Source: Anisus vortex
Taxonomy: Eukaryota; Mollusca; Gastropoda; Planorbidae
Assembly: GCA_949126835.1 (NCBI GenBank)
Contig: OX421495.1
Span: 23,656,533 to 23,720,532 of the forward strand
Direction of reading: 5' to 3'
Length of the DNA stretch: 64,000 nucleotides
Each line of letters opens with the position of its first letter. The first letter of the stretch is position 1. Under the pieces are notes generated by a model that saw only the letters and a list, made by a program, of their open reading frames with translations, did not search any database and was not told the DNA's origin. Of the stretch, positions 25,298 to 36,200 are shown in pieces. The translations under genes and the position numbers were made by a program.

Positions 25298-25779
25298 TAG
25301 GGTTGCAAGACACATGGGTGTCAAAAGGAGGACACCGAGAGACAAAAAGGAGGACATTGTGTTTCAATTGCATAGTTTCGCATTTAGCCCGCAACCAGTA
25401 TGATATTATTACAAGAGCTGCCACTAAGTTTAAATGTGTATTGGTAAACTGAGCAAGAAACAGTTTTGTTAAAAATAACATATAAATTCACTGTAGGCTG
25501 AAAGACAGCTTGCATTTGTTGGGCAACTTTAAAGCTCATGCACGAGTCTACTAAAAAAAACAGGATAATTCTTTTCTTGTACAAGTGATCACCTGTTTAT
25601 TAATTATATTCCTAACATGTTAGTACTAATTTTAAAATTTATTTGTCCTTATGCCTACATAACAAAACATATTACAAAAGCTGGACATTTTAAAGGTATT
25701 GTACTTTGCCTGTGGGACGGAGGACAAGAGTCTAAATAGGAGGACATGTCCTCCTTTTGCCGGACGTTTGGCAACCCTA
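25298..25779. mobile_element. 482-bp hAT-like element with TAGGGTTGC termini
   Basis: Left TAGGGTTGC and right GCAACCCTA are inverted. Flanking octamers GCCTAGCG and GTCTAGCG agree at seven of eight positions, consistent with an 8-bp hAT target duplication. Inside both ends lie GGAGGACA-rich subterminal repeats. No transposase frame. Confidence 0.75.
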
Positions 25780-26206
25780 GTCTAGCGAGAATGGTGGCTG
25801 GAATAACAAAAGAACACAAACACACCAACAAACTGTCTGCAGAGAACTTTCAGAAACCCTTTTTTTTTTTTGCCGCTCAGTAGGCCCCTAATCTTAATTA
25901 GACTAGCCGTTCGTTTTATAAGCCATGTAAGCGATGGCTGGGATTGACAATAGAACTAAAAACAATAATAGGCCCTCGCCGAGACTATAACTAATGTTTG
26001 CAAAGCATTGAATAAAGTGAATTTTGTGAATCCAACATGCTTTTTTTTAAATATTTCCTTCAGAAAAATAATTCTTGGCCCACCCCATGAAGTACGAAAT
26101 ACTTAGCCTACCTTATTTCATTTTAACATCCCTAATTCTGATATATAAACTAATATATTTTTGCTCACTACGTTATAATAGGTGAAACATTAAAATTAGG
26201 TCGATT

Positions 26207-26290
26207 AATAATAATAATAATAATAATAATAATGACATTTGTATAGCGCTGCCAACAAGCAAAATGCAAGCTCAGAGCGCATTTAACATA
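26207..26290 (+). repeat. (TAA)n microsatellite plus TTTGTATAGCGC repeat
   Basis: About nine ATA/TAA units run into GACATTTGTATAGCGCTGCC and CAAGCTCAGAGCGC. A related copy in the opposite orientation lies at 59890-59955 (GCGCTATATAAATAACCATT). Probably the end of a dispersed element that carries a trinucleotide tail. Confidence 0.6.
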
Positions 26291-26887
26291 AAACCAAGAA
26301 CACGGATACAATCTATAGGCTAATATTAAAATTTAGTAATTTCTACGTTTTCGTTCCTAATTTCTCTGAAAAATTGAATGAGATAAAAATGTATTAGTAT
26401 CAGTGGCGTCGCCAGTATTGCAAGGAGTGGGTGGCAAATAGTGCAAGGTAGGGGGACAGGGAAGGCAACTACCGTGTGTATATAATGTGTGTGTGTGACA
26501 ATAATGTAAGAAGGAATAGTGAACTACTGGTTAAAATTAGGTTTGTTAAAACTGGTTTTTCTTCAAAATTTGCGATTATCGTTGACCATGATATTAAAAA
26601 GCATATGAAGAGGATGACGATGTTAATCCAGGATGCAGTACGCAGATGCGTACGCAATCTAGTGGTACTGCCACCGCTCCTGCTTATCTGTCGGGAACAT
26701 AGTTTAAATTACAACGAGCCATCATTAAAGACGTTTTTTTTATAAATTTTCTGACACAAAGGATTGTAACTGTAACTTAAAATTCGGTTTGATGTTTTTA
26801 ACGCAAGCCATATAGTTGGTATCTAGTCTATGACTAAATAATGTTAGCAAGCCATTTCAAGAATTGGCCTTTTTATTAAAAATAGAA

Positions 26888-26911
26888 CCCCCCCCCCCCC
26901 CCCCCCCCCCC
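26888..26911 (+). repeat. Poly-C run of 24
   Basis: Twenty-four consecutive C followed by nine A. Long homopolymers like this are prone to length error in assemblies. Confidence 0.95.
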
Positions 26912-27327
26912 AAAAAAAAAGCCTGTGCTACTTGAAATAATGATTAGGCCTACCTCCCAACCAAGAAACCGAAATCCGATTTTGAAAATCAAAACCGGAT
27001 TTCGGTTTCAAAACCGGAATCCGATATTCCGGTATTCGGTTAACATCCCTAGTTAAAATAGAAGGCTAATTTACAACTGGTGCACAATTTCCCCCTAAAC
27101 TATTTGACAACTAACATTGTACCAAAAGCTATTTTAGTGAAACGTAGAATTAGACATGATTAAATATGTATATGAAAAGAACAATAGTAAACATATGAGA
27201 ATTATAGTCAATTATACATCTTTTTAACAAGTTTTAAAATGTATTACAATTAATTAGCCTAAAGTAGAGACCTTTCCGTTTTAGATCTATTATAAACATA
27301 AAAGCAAGCGCCTAAAATTGTGTTACT

Positions 27328-27471
27328 TGTTTTGAGGGGGGGGGGGGGTAACCAATTGTTGACGTAATTATGTAGGGGGGGTCTCTGAAAGTTTGACAGT
27401 TGTTGACAAGGGGGAGGGGGGGAGGTAAAAATCGCCTAAAAATTGTTGACGTAATTAATGGACGTCCCCCT
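27328..27471. mobile_element. GTTGACGTAATTAA short element, copy 3
   Basis: G-run, then CAATTGTTGACGTAATTATG, AAGTTTGACAGTTGTTGACA and a right end GTTGACGTAATTAATGGACG TCCCC. Same layout as the copies at 7455 and 24913. Confidence 0.65.
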
Positions 27472-27539
27472 ACCTATAATTAAAGAATTTCAAATATCTA
27501 TAGGAGCAATCCTAATAATCCTATCCGTAGACGGAATCT

Positions 27540-28165
27540 GTTAGTCAGAAATTCGAGCAAGGATTGGGACAGTAATTGCGACAATGGCTCGCCTAAACAG
27601 AATCTGGACCAGCAAAAGCATTAGTCCCAACAAAGCTCAGACTTTACAGGGCCCATGTCAAAACCATTGTTCTGTATGGATGTGAGACCTGGGCGCTGCT
27701 TTTGGCAACTGAAAAGAAGTTACAGGCATTCGAAAAGAATGCATTAGAAAAATACTTCGAATCTCCTATTTAGAACACATTACTAATGAGTATGTCTGGG
27801 ACAGAATATCCTCAATTGCAGGCCTTCAAGAAAACATTATGACAACAATCAAACGGCGCTAAATGGCATGGTTCGGTCAACTTCGGTCATGTGTTGCGGC
27901 ATAATAACCTGCCTAAAACAATCCTCCAGGGCAATGTAGAAGGTGGACGTCGGAGAGGCTGTCAGCGGAGATGCTGGTTCGACAACATAAAATACTGGAC
28001 AGGGCTGCAGTTGACTCAACTATTGACAACCGCTTAAGTCAGGCAAAAGTGGAGATTCGAAGGTTGATTGCTGAGATGTCCATTCGCTCCCCCCAAACGA
28101 CCATAAACGGTCAAGAGATTGATGATGATGACATCTATTATCAGGGCCCGATTAAGCGCTAAAAA
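27540..28165 (+). pseudogene. LINE C-terminal fragment, frameshifted
   Basis: Successive frames read RIWTSKSISPNKAQTLQGP, LRISYLEHITNEYVWDRISS, TIKRR..MAWFGQLRSC, then MLVRQHKILDRAA. This is the region downstream of the LINE reverse transcriptase that matches the conserved YACESWTL..RKILxISYxxHxTNExV..HGHV block. At least four frame breaks or stops make it dead. The 5' part is not adjacent in the expected order. Confidence 0.75.
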
Positions 28166-28175
28166 ACTCTTCTAC

Positions 28176-28250
28176 ATAAATTTAAGACAGCGTTATTGGA
28201 TGCGCACGGAAAAAGAACATATATAGGCCTAAGCTCTATCCTTCCATTAT
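28176..28250 (+). repeat. Dispersed repeat, copy 2 (TTTAAGACAGCGTTATTGG)
   Basis: TTTAAGACAGCGTTATTGGA, TGCGCACGGAAAAAG and ATATAGGCCTAAGCTCT match the copy at 6515-6590. Confidence 0.6.
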
Positions 28251-28261
28251 CTTCTTATAGC

Positions 28262-29010
28262 CTTTGTTTTTTTCTTTCTTGATAGCGTATTCCTAATAAC
28301 TTTCTCAAAGGCCTGAATTCTTCTCTCAGCCTCTGCATTCAGGATCTAACTTTCGCAGCCATATAAAAATACGGAAAGTAGGCCTACCAGTGAAAGTAGG
28401 TTAATTTTATTTTCACTGGTAAGCTGATATTGCTCTTCCATATTTTGACCATGATGGAGAAGGCCAGGTTAAGTCGAGTTTTTATTTCCTTTATCGATCT
28501 TCCAACTCTAGTTAAGGTTGACCCTAGGTATGTGATAATGTTTCAACCTCCTCCAAAATATGTCTCTTGAATTTTATGCAGCATATCCCGTATTTTCTTT
28601 GCTGATTTCCATACCAACAGATGCAGCTGCAGCATCCAGTCTGGAGGTGAAGTCTTGTACCTGGTCAGCATTTTCTCCAATAAAGTCTATATCGTCAGCA
28701 AATCTGATACTAGCTATGGGTCGTCCTTTTATGGTTAGGCTTGGTGTAAAACGCCTTAAGCAGGTTCCCATCATAATATGTTCCAGAAATAGACTCTAAG
28801 TCTAAGCTTATATTGAATAGAACTGGAGATAATGCACACTTGACTCCTTCTTTAAGCATTCTCCAATTCTCCAGTTGGTGGTCAAATGCAACATATATCT
28901 GCTTCCCTTTTCACTCTAATTAACCTGCTATATGTAACGTCTTGAATGGAATCTCTCTCTCTGAATCTTTTGTTAATGCGGATATGGTCTATCATCTGGT
29001 TCTCTGTATA
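28262..29010 (-). pseudogene. LINE reverse-transcriptase fragment
   Basis: The minus strand encodes IASIRFADDIDFIGENAD, with the RT catalytic motif (FADD box) intact, followed by the region to VGMEISKENT. After frame changes come SLPVKIKLTYF and FRIFLYGCES and RRIQAFEK, the usual order of RT then C-terminal block. Multiple breaks; 5' truncated. It lies tail-to-tail with the plus-strand LINE fragment at 27540-28165. Confidence 0.8.
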
Positions 29011-31561
29011 ATAACTGTCCAACGATATCCGTGCACACGCGTGAATAAGCGTTTATAGGGTTAGGCCTATATGCTGCCCCCTATTAGGCCTATCATTTTT
29101 TTTTTAAATGACACAACAATCTATAAACTTTATCACCATTTGCAATAATTTCTGTTACTATGTGGGTGCCCATTATGACGGTCTTGTATCCGGTGTTAAA
29201 GGCCCAATTTCGGAAGACATCTCCCATGAGGATAGGGATATATGCCCCCCCCCCCCCCGATCCTTTGGGAAAATATCGCAATTCGCAATTACGTTTTTGT
29301 AGTCTGTAAAAGAATTGGTCCTTTTTCTCCTCGCTATACCCTCTTAGGTTGCGACGTTGCACTACAGTAGGCCTATAGGCTAATCCTCTTTTTCAAATTT
29401 TTTAAAAATATTATTATACTTTGTGTGGACTGAGACGGTAACGATGCTAATTTCACGTAGGCCTACCTCCCATCTAATCAGAGCGCTCAAGTTCCTGGGT
29501 AAATGGCATACGTTCTAAAGTTCACTCCCAAGCTGTGAGGTGCCTCTCTCCATGTCTACAGCAATAGCTCTCCTTGTTTGTCCGGGTTGGGTCCATAGCT
29601 TGCTACACTGATGCACGCGCTTAAAAGTATTTCTTTTTTTTTGTTGCTTCATTTCAACTGCTACTTGCAATGCTTTGACTGTTTCGTATATGGTCATTAA
29701 ATATGTCTTTAGTTCTTATGGTTATATGAAAGTAGTTTAAGTAGTCTATGTACCTATTTAAGTCAACTTAGTGGCTTCCACCTTGGGGCTTTTACCACAG
29801 CCACAGAGCGTCATGTAACATCTGGAAATGTCTTTCCCAGGACAAAATTTGTTGTTTTCTCTATCTATGGTGTAGCTGTAGCCTTTTTCTTTTTACATGG
29901 TGGGGTGCTAACGCCACGTCCAACCCTTCTCCTAATTAATCCTGACTAGGGACAGGCAACAAGTCTGTACACAGGATAGGCCTCATTGGTGGATTTTTTA
30001 AATTGTATATTAAAGTTATTTTTCACCGTATTTTTCATTCGTTAGCTAAACTTCCGGTGTCAGTAAGTGCTGAGTACTGAAATGAACGTGAAAGTACAGC
30101 AACATTTTTAAAATAAATAAATTAAAAATAATACATATTAAACTTCAAAGTATAAGGATATTTTTTTTTGCGACAAATACCACCGTTTCTTTAGGCAAGT
30201 AAACATGTAAAAAAAAAGATGTATACAACTCAAACATAAGTCATACGATCATTGACTATCGTCGTAACGAACGTATCCGATATCGGCATCGGTAAAGTTA
30301 CTAGTCTAGTATTACTAGACTTAGGAGGCTATACTACTATACTATAACGTGAAAGTAAAGTTACTTAAACTTTAATTTTAAAGTAAAGTAAAGACAGTAA
30401 ATAAGCCTTCTTACTAAAAGTAAAAATACGCTGGTAATTGTGGTAAAAAACTCGTGGGCTAACGCAGGTAAACAATTACCAAAATTTAATATTATTAGTC
30501 AGTTCAGTGTAATTCACTGTTATAACTAGTATTTTATAGTATAGTATTTAGAATAATTTATAGGCCTAGTTAACTTATAAAAATATTAAAAGTTCAGCAG
30601 GCCTAGCCGCCCTAGGCCTATTATTATTAATTACTATATTATATTAGTATAGTTACTATAGTAGGCCTATAGTCTATCTAAGTATAGAGTATAGTTTGTA
30701 ATAGGCCTAACCTAAGACTAAGGCTAAGAGTAAGGCTGCCTAAAGCCTGCCTGGCCCTAAGCCTTAAGGAAAGTGTCTACACTGACCCTACAACATTAGA
30801 CATGAGTACTAGTACTACTCTAGCATAAACACATTGATAATGATAGATTCCTAAACTACACCCAGTTACACTGACACTGCCAGTGGCAGTATTACTCAGC
30901 TACTACTACTAAGTCTACTAGCCTACCTTACTGAGTTACTGGTTTGGTTTGTTGTTGATTCTATAGTAATTACTAAGTCCTACGTCTAAGTCATTAACCC
31001 TACGCCCTACGTCCATAGTATAAATTACTAAGATGACTAATTACAAAATACTAACTAATGACTAATTTTACAATTTCAAATCACTGACTTTGACATTTTC
31101 ATTTAAAATGTAGCATAGTTTATTAAAGGTGGATAGGTCACACCCATATAGTGATATAGTTTAGGGTTTTTAAAGTTATTTTTTGTACTGGACTTGCAGA
31201 TAGGTAACACCTGCAATTTTGAATGTTACACTGCCTTTTTAATATATAGAATTTGTAAAAAAATATATTTTATAAGTTCAAAGTTACTAAATTTCCCCCT
31301 TTTTTGGAAACCCTTCTTAGAGCCTAAATAGTTTCAATCATACATAACTTACATAACGTAAGCATAAACAAATAAAGGCAGCGTTTCATTTTTTTTTATT
31401 GACTAGTACACACAAGTTTTTAGAATGCATCCCCTTTTTTATTACAGTCCCTACTCAAGTTCCAAGTGGGTATGGACACAAAAAGAAGTCTTTTAGAGTG
31501 CCTTCCTTCAAATCAGCAACGCTTAAATTATGGCATTTTGATTTCATACATGGAAATAATT
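29011..31561. other. Intergenic DNA, no supported gene
   Basis: A GC-richer part at 29460-29960 looks like remnants of repeats I cannot name. From 30280 to 31060 the text is a low-complexity mix of CTA/TAG/ACT words (ACTAGTCTAGTATTACTAG and similar). No splice-joined coding frames. Confidence 0.5.
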
Positions 31562-32050
31562 CAGGGTTCGTACAGCTCCTGGAAACTCCTTGAAACTCCT
31601 GGAAAACAAAAAAATGTTTTCCAGGACCTTAAAACTCCTGGAAAAACTGCATTTAGTCCTGGGAAAATACTAAAAACTCCTTATTTGTCTAGGGAGATTA
31701 ATTATTAATAAAAAAAATAGTAATCACTGATCTTAGAGTGTACTTTCACTTTTCCAGATAGCCCTACTGGAGTTAACCCTCTTTGCCACTTTTTATTTCC
31801 AGCGCAAATGTTGATGACACCAGTGATGACACTCCATGGTTCTTTCTTTTACTAGATCTTGTTTTAAAAAAAATTAAAACTTGAGATGTAGGCTATATAA
31901 GTCCCCCTAATGTAGTAAAACAAAAAAAAGCTGTGTAGCGAGGTGTCTGTTTTTTTTAAAGAGCTCAGCTTGGCTTTTTCAAAAATGTACTCTTGAAAAA
32001 CTTCTGGAAAACTCCTGGAATTTTGAGGCAATTTTTCTGTACGAACCCTG
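31562..32050. mobile_element. 489-bp TIR element with CAGGGTTCGTACAG ends
   Basis: A perfect 14-bp inverted terminal repeat, CAGGGTTCGTACAG at the left and CTGTACGAACCCTG at the right. The interior near both ends repeats AAACTCCTGGAA several times. Flanks share TAAT, but no clean 8-bp TSD is visible, so the superfamily is left open. Non-coding. Confidence 0.8.
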
Positions 32051-32225
32051 TAATCCAAAAAGAAAAGAGAGTCATTTTTATTAAGGACGTTCTAATGAAT
32101 TTCAGCTAAAATTGTTTTTACCCTTCCCCAACCCCACACTGAAACCAGAGCACACTGAGCATACTAAAATATTAAATAGCATTGATAGACGTACTATACA
32201 AGTGGCAAATATTTAATATTTACAA

Positions 32226-32791
32226 CAAGCTAAATTCATCGGCGTTACCCGTGGTAAAAAATTACATAGTCTAGTCCTATAAAGCTAGAGATAAACATTT
32301 TATAACCTACAATGAACATAAAGCTAATATAATTTTAAAAGAAATATATTTATTATTTTCTGAAAACATTTAGGAAAGGAATTTAAAATAAATATTCTAA
32401 TTGGGTTAAAAAAGGGATTTTTTTTTAAAAACAAAAAAAGTTGGACTTTCCCTGGCTGAGAATTGAACACCTGTCTCCCGCATGCGTCTAAAATATTATT
32501 AGATTTTACTTACCGGTACTGAAAACATTTTAGGAAATCTTTAAGTCTTGAAGTTCTTAAAAAAGTAATATTAATGGAAGTTAAGAAAGAAAAAAAGTTA
32601 TCAGTGGGTAATTGAACGCAAGTCGCACTCATGGCAGTCGGATACGCTAACCACACAGCTAGAGAGGACGCATACCAGAAGCGAGATCGCTTAAGTAAAA
32701 TATGAGACAATAATAGGTCACGTGACTTTAAATTAACCAATGGGGATCGGAAACCACACACACAATCTACTTTATTTATATAGTATATAGA
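32226..32791 (-). mobile_element. Helitron-like non-autonomous element, copy 2
   Basis: The minus strand starts TCTATATACTATATAAATAA and ends with ACGGGTAACGCCGATGAATT then TAGCTTG, inserted between A and T (GGTAA|TTGTAAA after removal). It shares termini, the block CCCCATTGGTTAATTTAA and an internal tRNA-like module (32590-32670 region) with the 8.9-kb copy. The terminal hairpin is partly decayed. Confidence 0.65.
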
Positions 32792-33236
32792 TTACCATTT
32801 AATTGTTGGTAGGCTAATGATTTCAAATGTGACTTGTACAAATATGTGGTGAGCGCAGGCTTTTTCTCTTGTTCTCTTCGCTATCAGCCACCACCTGCGA
32901 TATTTAAAAAAATCTTTTATCTAATATCTAATGGGCATTTTAAATATAATTTTGATATACATTTTAAAAATATGTGAGTTACAATACAGGGTTCTCCTAT
33001 AATATCTCAAAATTTGGTGATAGGAAGTGTGAAACTACTTATAATTTTGAGTCATTGCAAATTTTTCTAGTTAAATTAAGTCTTACGGGCAAAAATATTT
33101 CATGATTAATTGAAGTACTAAAATTCCATATATTATTGGCTAATGATGTTAAAAAAAATATAAATTTTGTAAATATAATTTTATTATTAGGGACTCTATG
33201 TATAAGCGAGCACTTTATGCAGTGCAGTGAGTCCAC

Positions 33237-36200
33237 ATGCAGGTAGAGTTACAACAAGACCCCCACAAGTATGCCACTGTGGGGGTTGCTGCAAGACTAG
33301 GAGATCTCATGGGACTACAAGAAATGGTCTGGCATGGTAATGATTTCATAATAATAATAATTACAACAGAGCTCCTTTTAGACTTTTGATGGTCAATTCA
33401 TATTTATTTCATTCACTTCCTTTTGGTGCTCAAGATGTTGTGTATTTTGTTATATTAAATGGGCACATATCTAGGCTCTTCTGCTGAAAAATAAAACTAC
33501 ATTTGTCTCTGTAAATTTGTGGTAAACTGAATAAAATTCTATTAGATTCTATTAAGTTAGGGATTCTAATGACAGAATTTTACACACAAACATACAAAGA
33601 TAAGTTCGTATATTTTATATGAAAATGAAAAAAAAGTTTGAAAAAATGTAGGCCTACAATTTTTTCAATACAATGCAACTGACCTTAATTATCACTCTCA
33701 TGACCTTCCAATGCAAATCTTGTGTAGATATTTTTTTCCAAGGCCACCTAAGTATGAAAGTTCAGAAACAGCAAAGCTGCAATGATTTAAGGAAGGCAAA
33801 ACACTCAATATCTGAGTGATCAAATTAAAATTTGTCTTTTGTTTGTGCATGATTTATAATTTGTTAATTTAATCAGTGTAAAGATAATAATCTCTCAAAA
33901 TTGATTGTGTATCTGAGCTTTATGGTTCTAATAAATGGAAAATACATGTGAACTTCAATTTTTCTAGCTTTTTACCTTCCAAATTATACACAGGTGTGGC
34001 TTATACTTGAGATTTTGGTATTAGATTACCTGAGTTATAATTAAAGCACATTATTAATATTTACATTTTTAAAACAGCTTGTTTTCTATATATTTGTACA
34101 CATTTAAAAACAATTTTTTTATACAAATAAAATTGACACTATAATTGTGATTGCTACTTGAGATTTTATAATTTGCATTTGGTAGCGTGTCTTGTGTTTT
34201 TATTCACCTTTGTATAATTGTTTACCATTATAACAAGTTTTAAATAAAAAATGTTGAAATGAATGTGCTAAAAAGTAATTGTTTTTTTTTAACTTAGTTT
34301 TTATTAAATCAGTGCTTACATTATTTATTTCAATTTAGCATTTATTGATGCATCTCCTAAAGTAATGGATACTATTTCATTAAGATCTAACCTATCTATT
34401 ATATCTTTCTAAAGGTCGTCCCATTGATGTTTTTGATGACAGACGCTGGAGCCCACTTCATGAAGCAGCCTTTCATGGCAACACAGGCTGTTTGGAGTTC
34501 TTATTAAGACAACGTAAGCATATATACATGGGATTTGGCTCTAGCATTTAAGCTTATAGATGGACTTGAGCGAAAAATGGTATTTTCCCCATGTATTTTT
34601 TCAGCTGGTGTTGACCCTGACTGGACAACACATGCCAAAGAAACTCCATTGATCTTAGCAGCAAGACAAGGTCAACATGATGCACTTAACACTTTAATAA
34701 ATTCAAGAGCTGATATTGATTTTACTACAAATGAAGGTTACACCCCTTTATGGGAAGGTTAGTGAATCTAAATTATTGTCTTATCTTATCTGTTACAGAC
34801 GCTCCTTTTATACAGAAGATTATTGCGTCCTATGCAAGGAGAAAAAACACATGTATTAATTTATTGTTGCCTTTGTTGAACACGATGATATAGTCTTATA
34901 AAGAAAAGCTGAAAGCCTATCATCACACACCAAAGCATTAATTTGGTTCCAACACCTTTTCACAAAAAGCCTCAATAAGAAAATGCTCAAAAGGGCTTCA
35001 TAAATTTCTCTTGATACACAGCTCAGCAGCAGCATTTTTGGTCCTTGTAGTTTTTATTTTCATGTTGCATTTATTTGCATACTGACACAATTGGAAAATT
35101 ACATTTATTTAGATTTATGTTTTTAGTGAAATATTATGACATAGATTGTGTTATTATATTCAGTTATATTGTAAATTTGGTACAGTTGAAATTTAGAGGT
35201 TTTTTTATTTCTTACAGCTGTAAATTCTGGAAGCTTTCCATGCTTCCGCACACTGATCAAAAAGGAAGCCGATGTTAATGCCAGAATATATACAGGATAT
35301 TCACCATTACATTTGGCTGCTGAGAAAGGCATGACTGCTTTTGCTAGTCTTTTACTTCAGGTAATTTCTTTTGCTTAAACGTAGATAAAAGAAATAAAGG
35401 ATATTTTATTATTTTATATATGTTATTTTGTTATTGTTTTAAATATGTATATTGTTACATATCTAATAGTTGTCATGATACGATGGCTCAGTCTATTTTC
35501 TTGGATTAATGTTTGTCTTCAGTCTGGTTCAGTTATGGTTCCTTTCTACTAAACTACTATTAACGTGAATGAAGACATCTATTAAAAAGATAATGAATAA
35601 TAAACTTTTTCCTCTTGACAAGTAGGCCTAAAGAACAGTTCTTTTTTATATATAAAGTTGGAAGGTTTCCTCTGATCTTTGATAAGTTAATTAAAGACAA
35701 AAAATAATTATTACTACCATTGTTTAAAAGGAAATGTTTTGTATTTTAATTTTGCAAATTTCGTTCTGATCTCAAATGTGTTCCGGTAATACTGTTAAAA
35801 TCCCCGCCTTTCACACATGAGATGTTGGTTTAATTTCCTGTTAGGGCTTACTTTTTTTATTCTGTAATATTTTCATTTGGCAAATTTTCCTAATTGTTTT
35901 TAGCAAGTAAAAAAAATATCTAAAAATTGTTGTCTCTGTATGGTATATTATGTAGTTGGCCTGTATGAAGTTAGTATTATAATTATAATTTTTATCTTCA
36001 ATGTAAAATAGCATAGACACTTATCATTAATTTCTTTTTGCCTAAATCTATGTTACTTAAATAAATAAAATTTAATTTTCAATACCGAGAGTAGTACAAA
36101 AGATTGAAAATCACAATGAAACTTGAAATAAATTAATAGTATCTATAGCAGGGGTCGGGAACCCATGGCTCGCGAGCCAGATGTGGCTCTTTTGATGGCT

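Noticed and set aside
27540..29010. A LINE 5' inversion by twin priming
   Set aside because: In twin priming the inverted part lies upstream of the sense 3' part; here it lies downstream.
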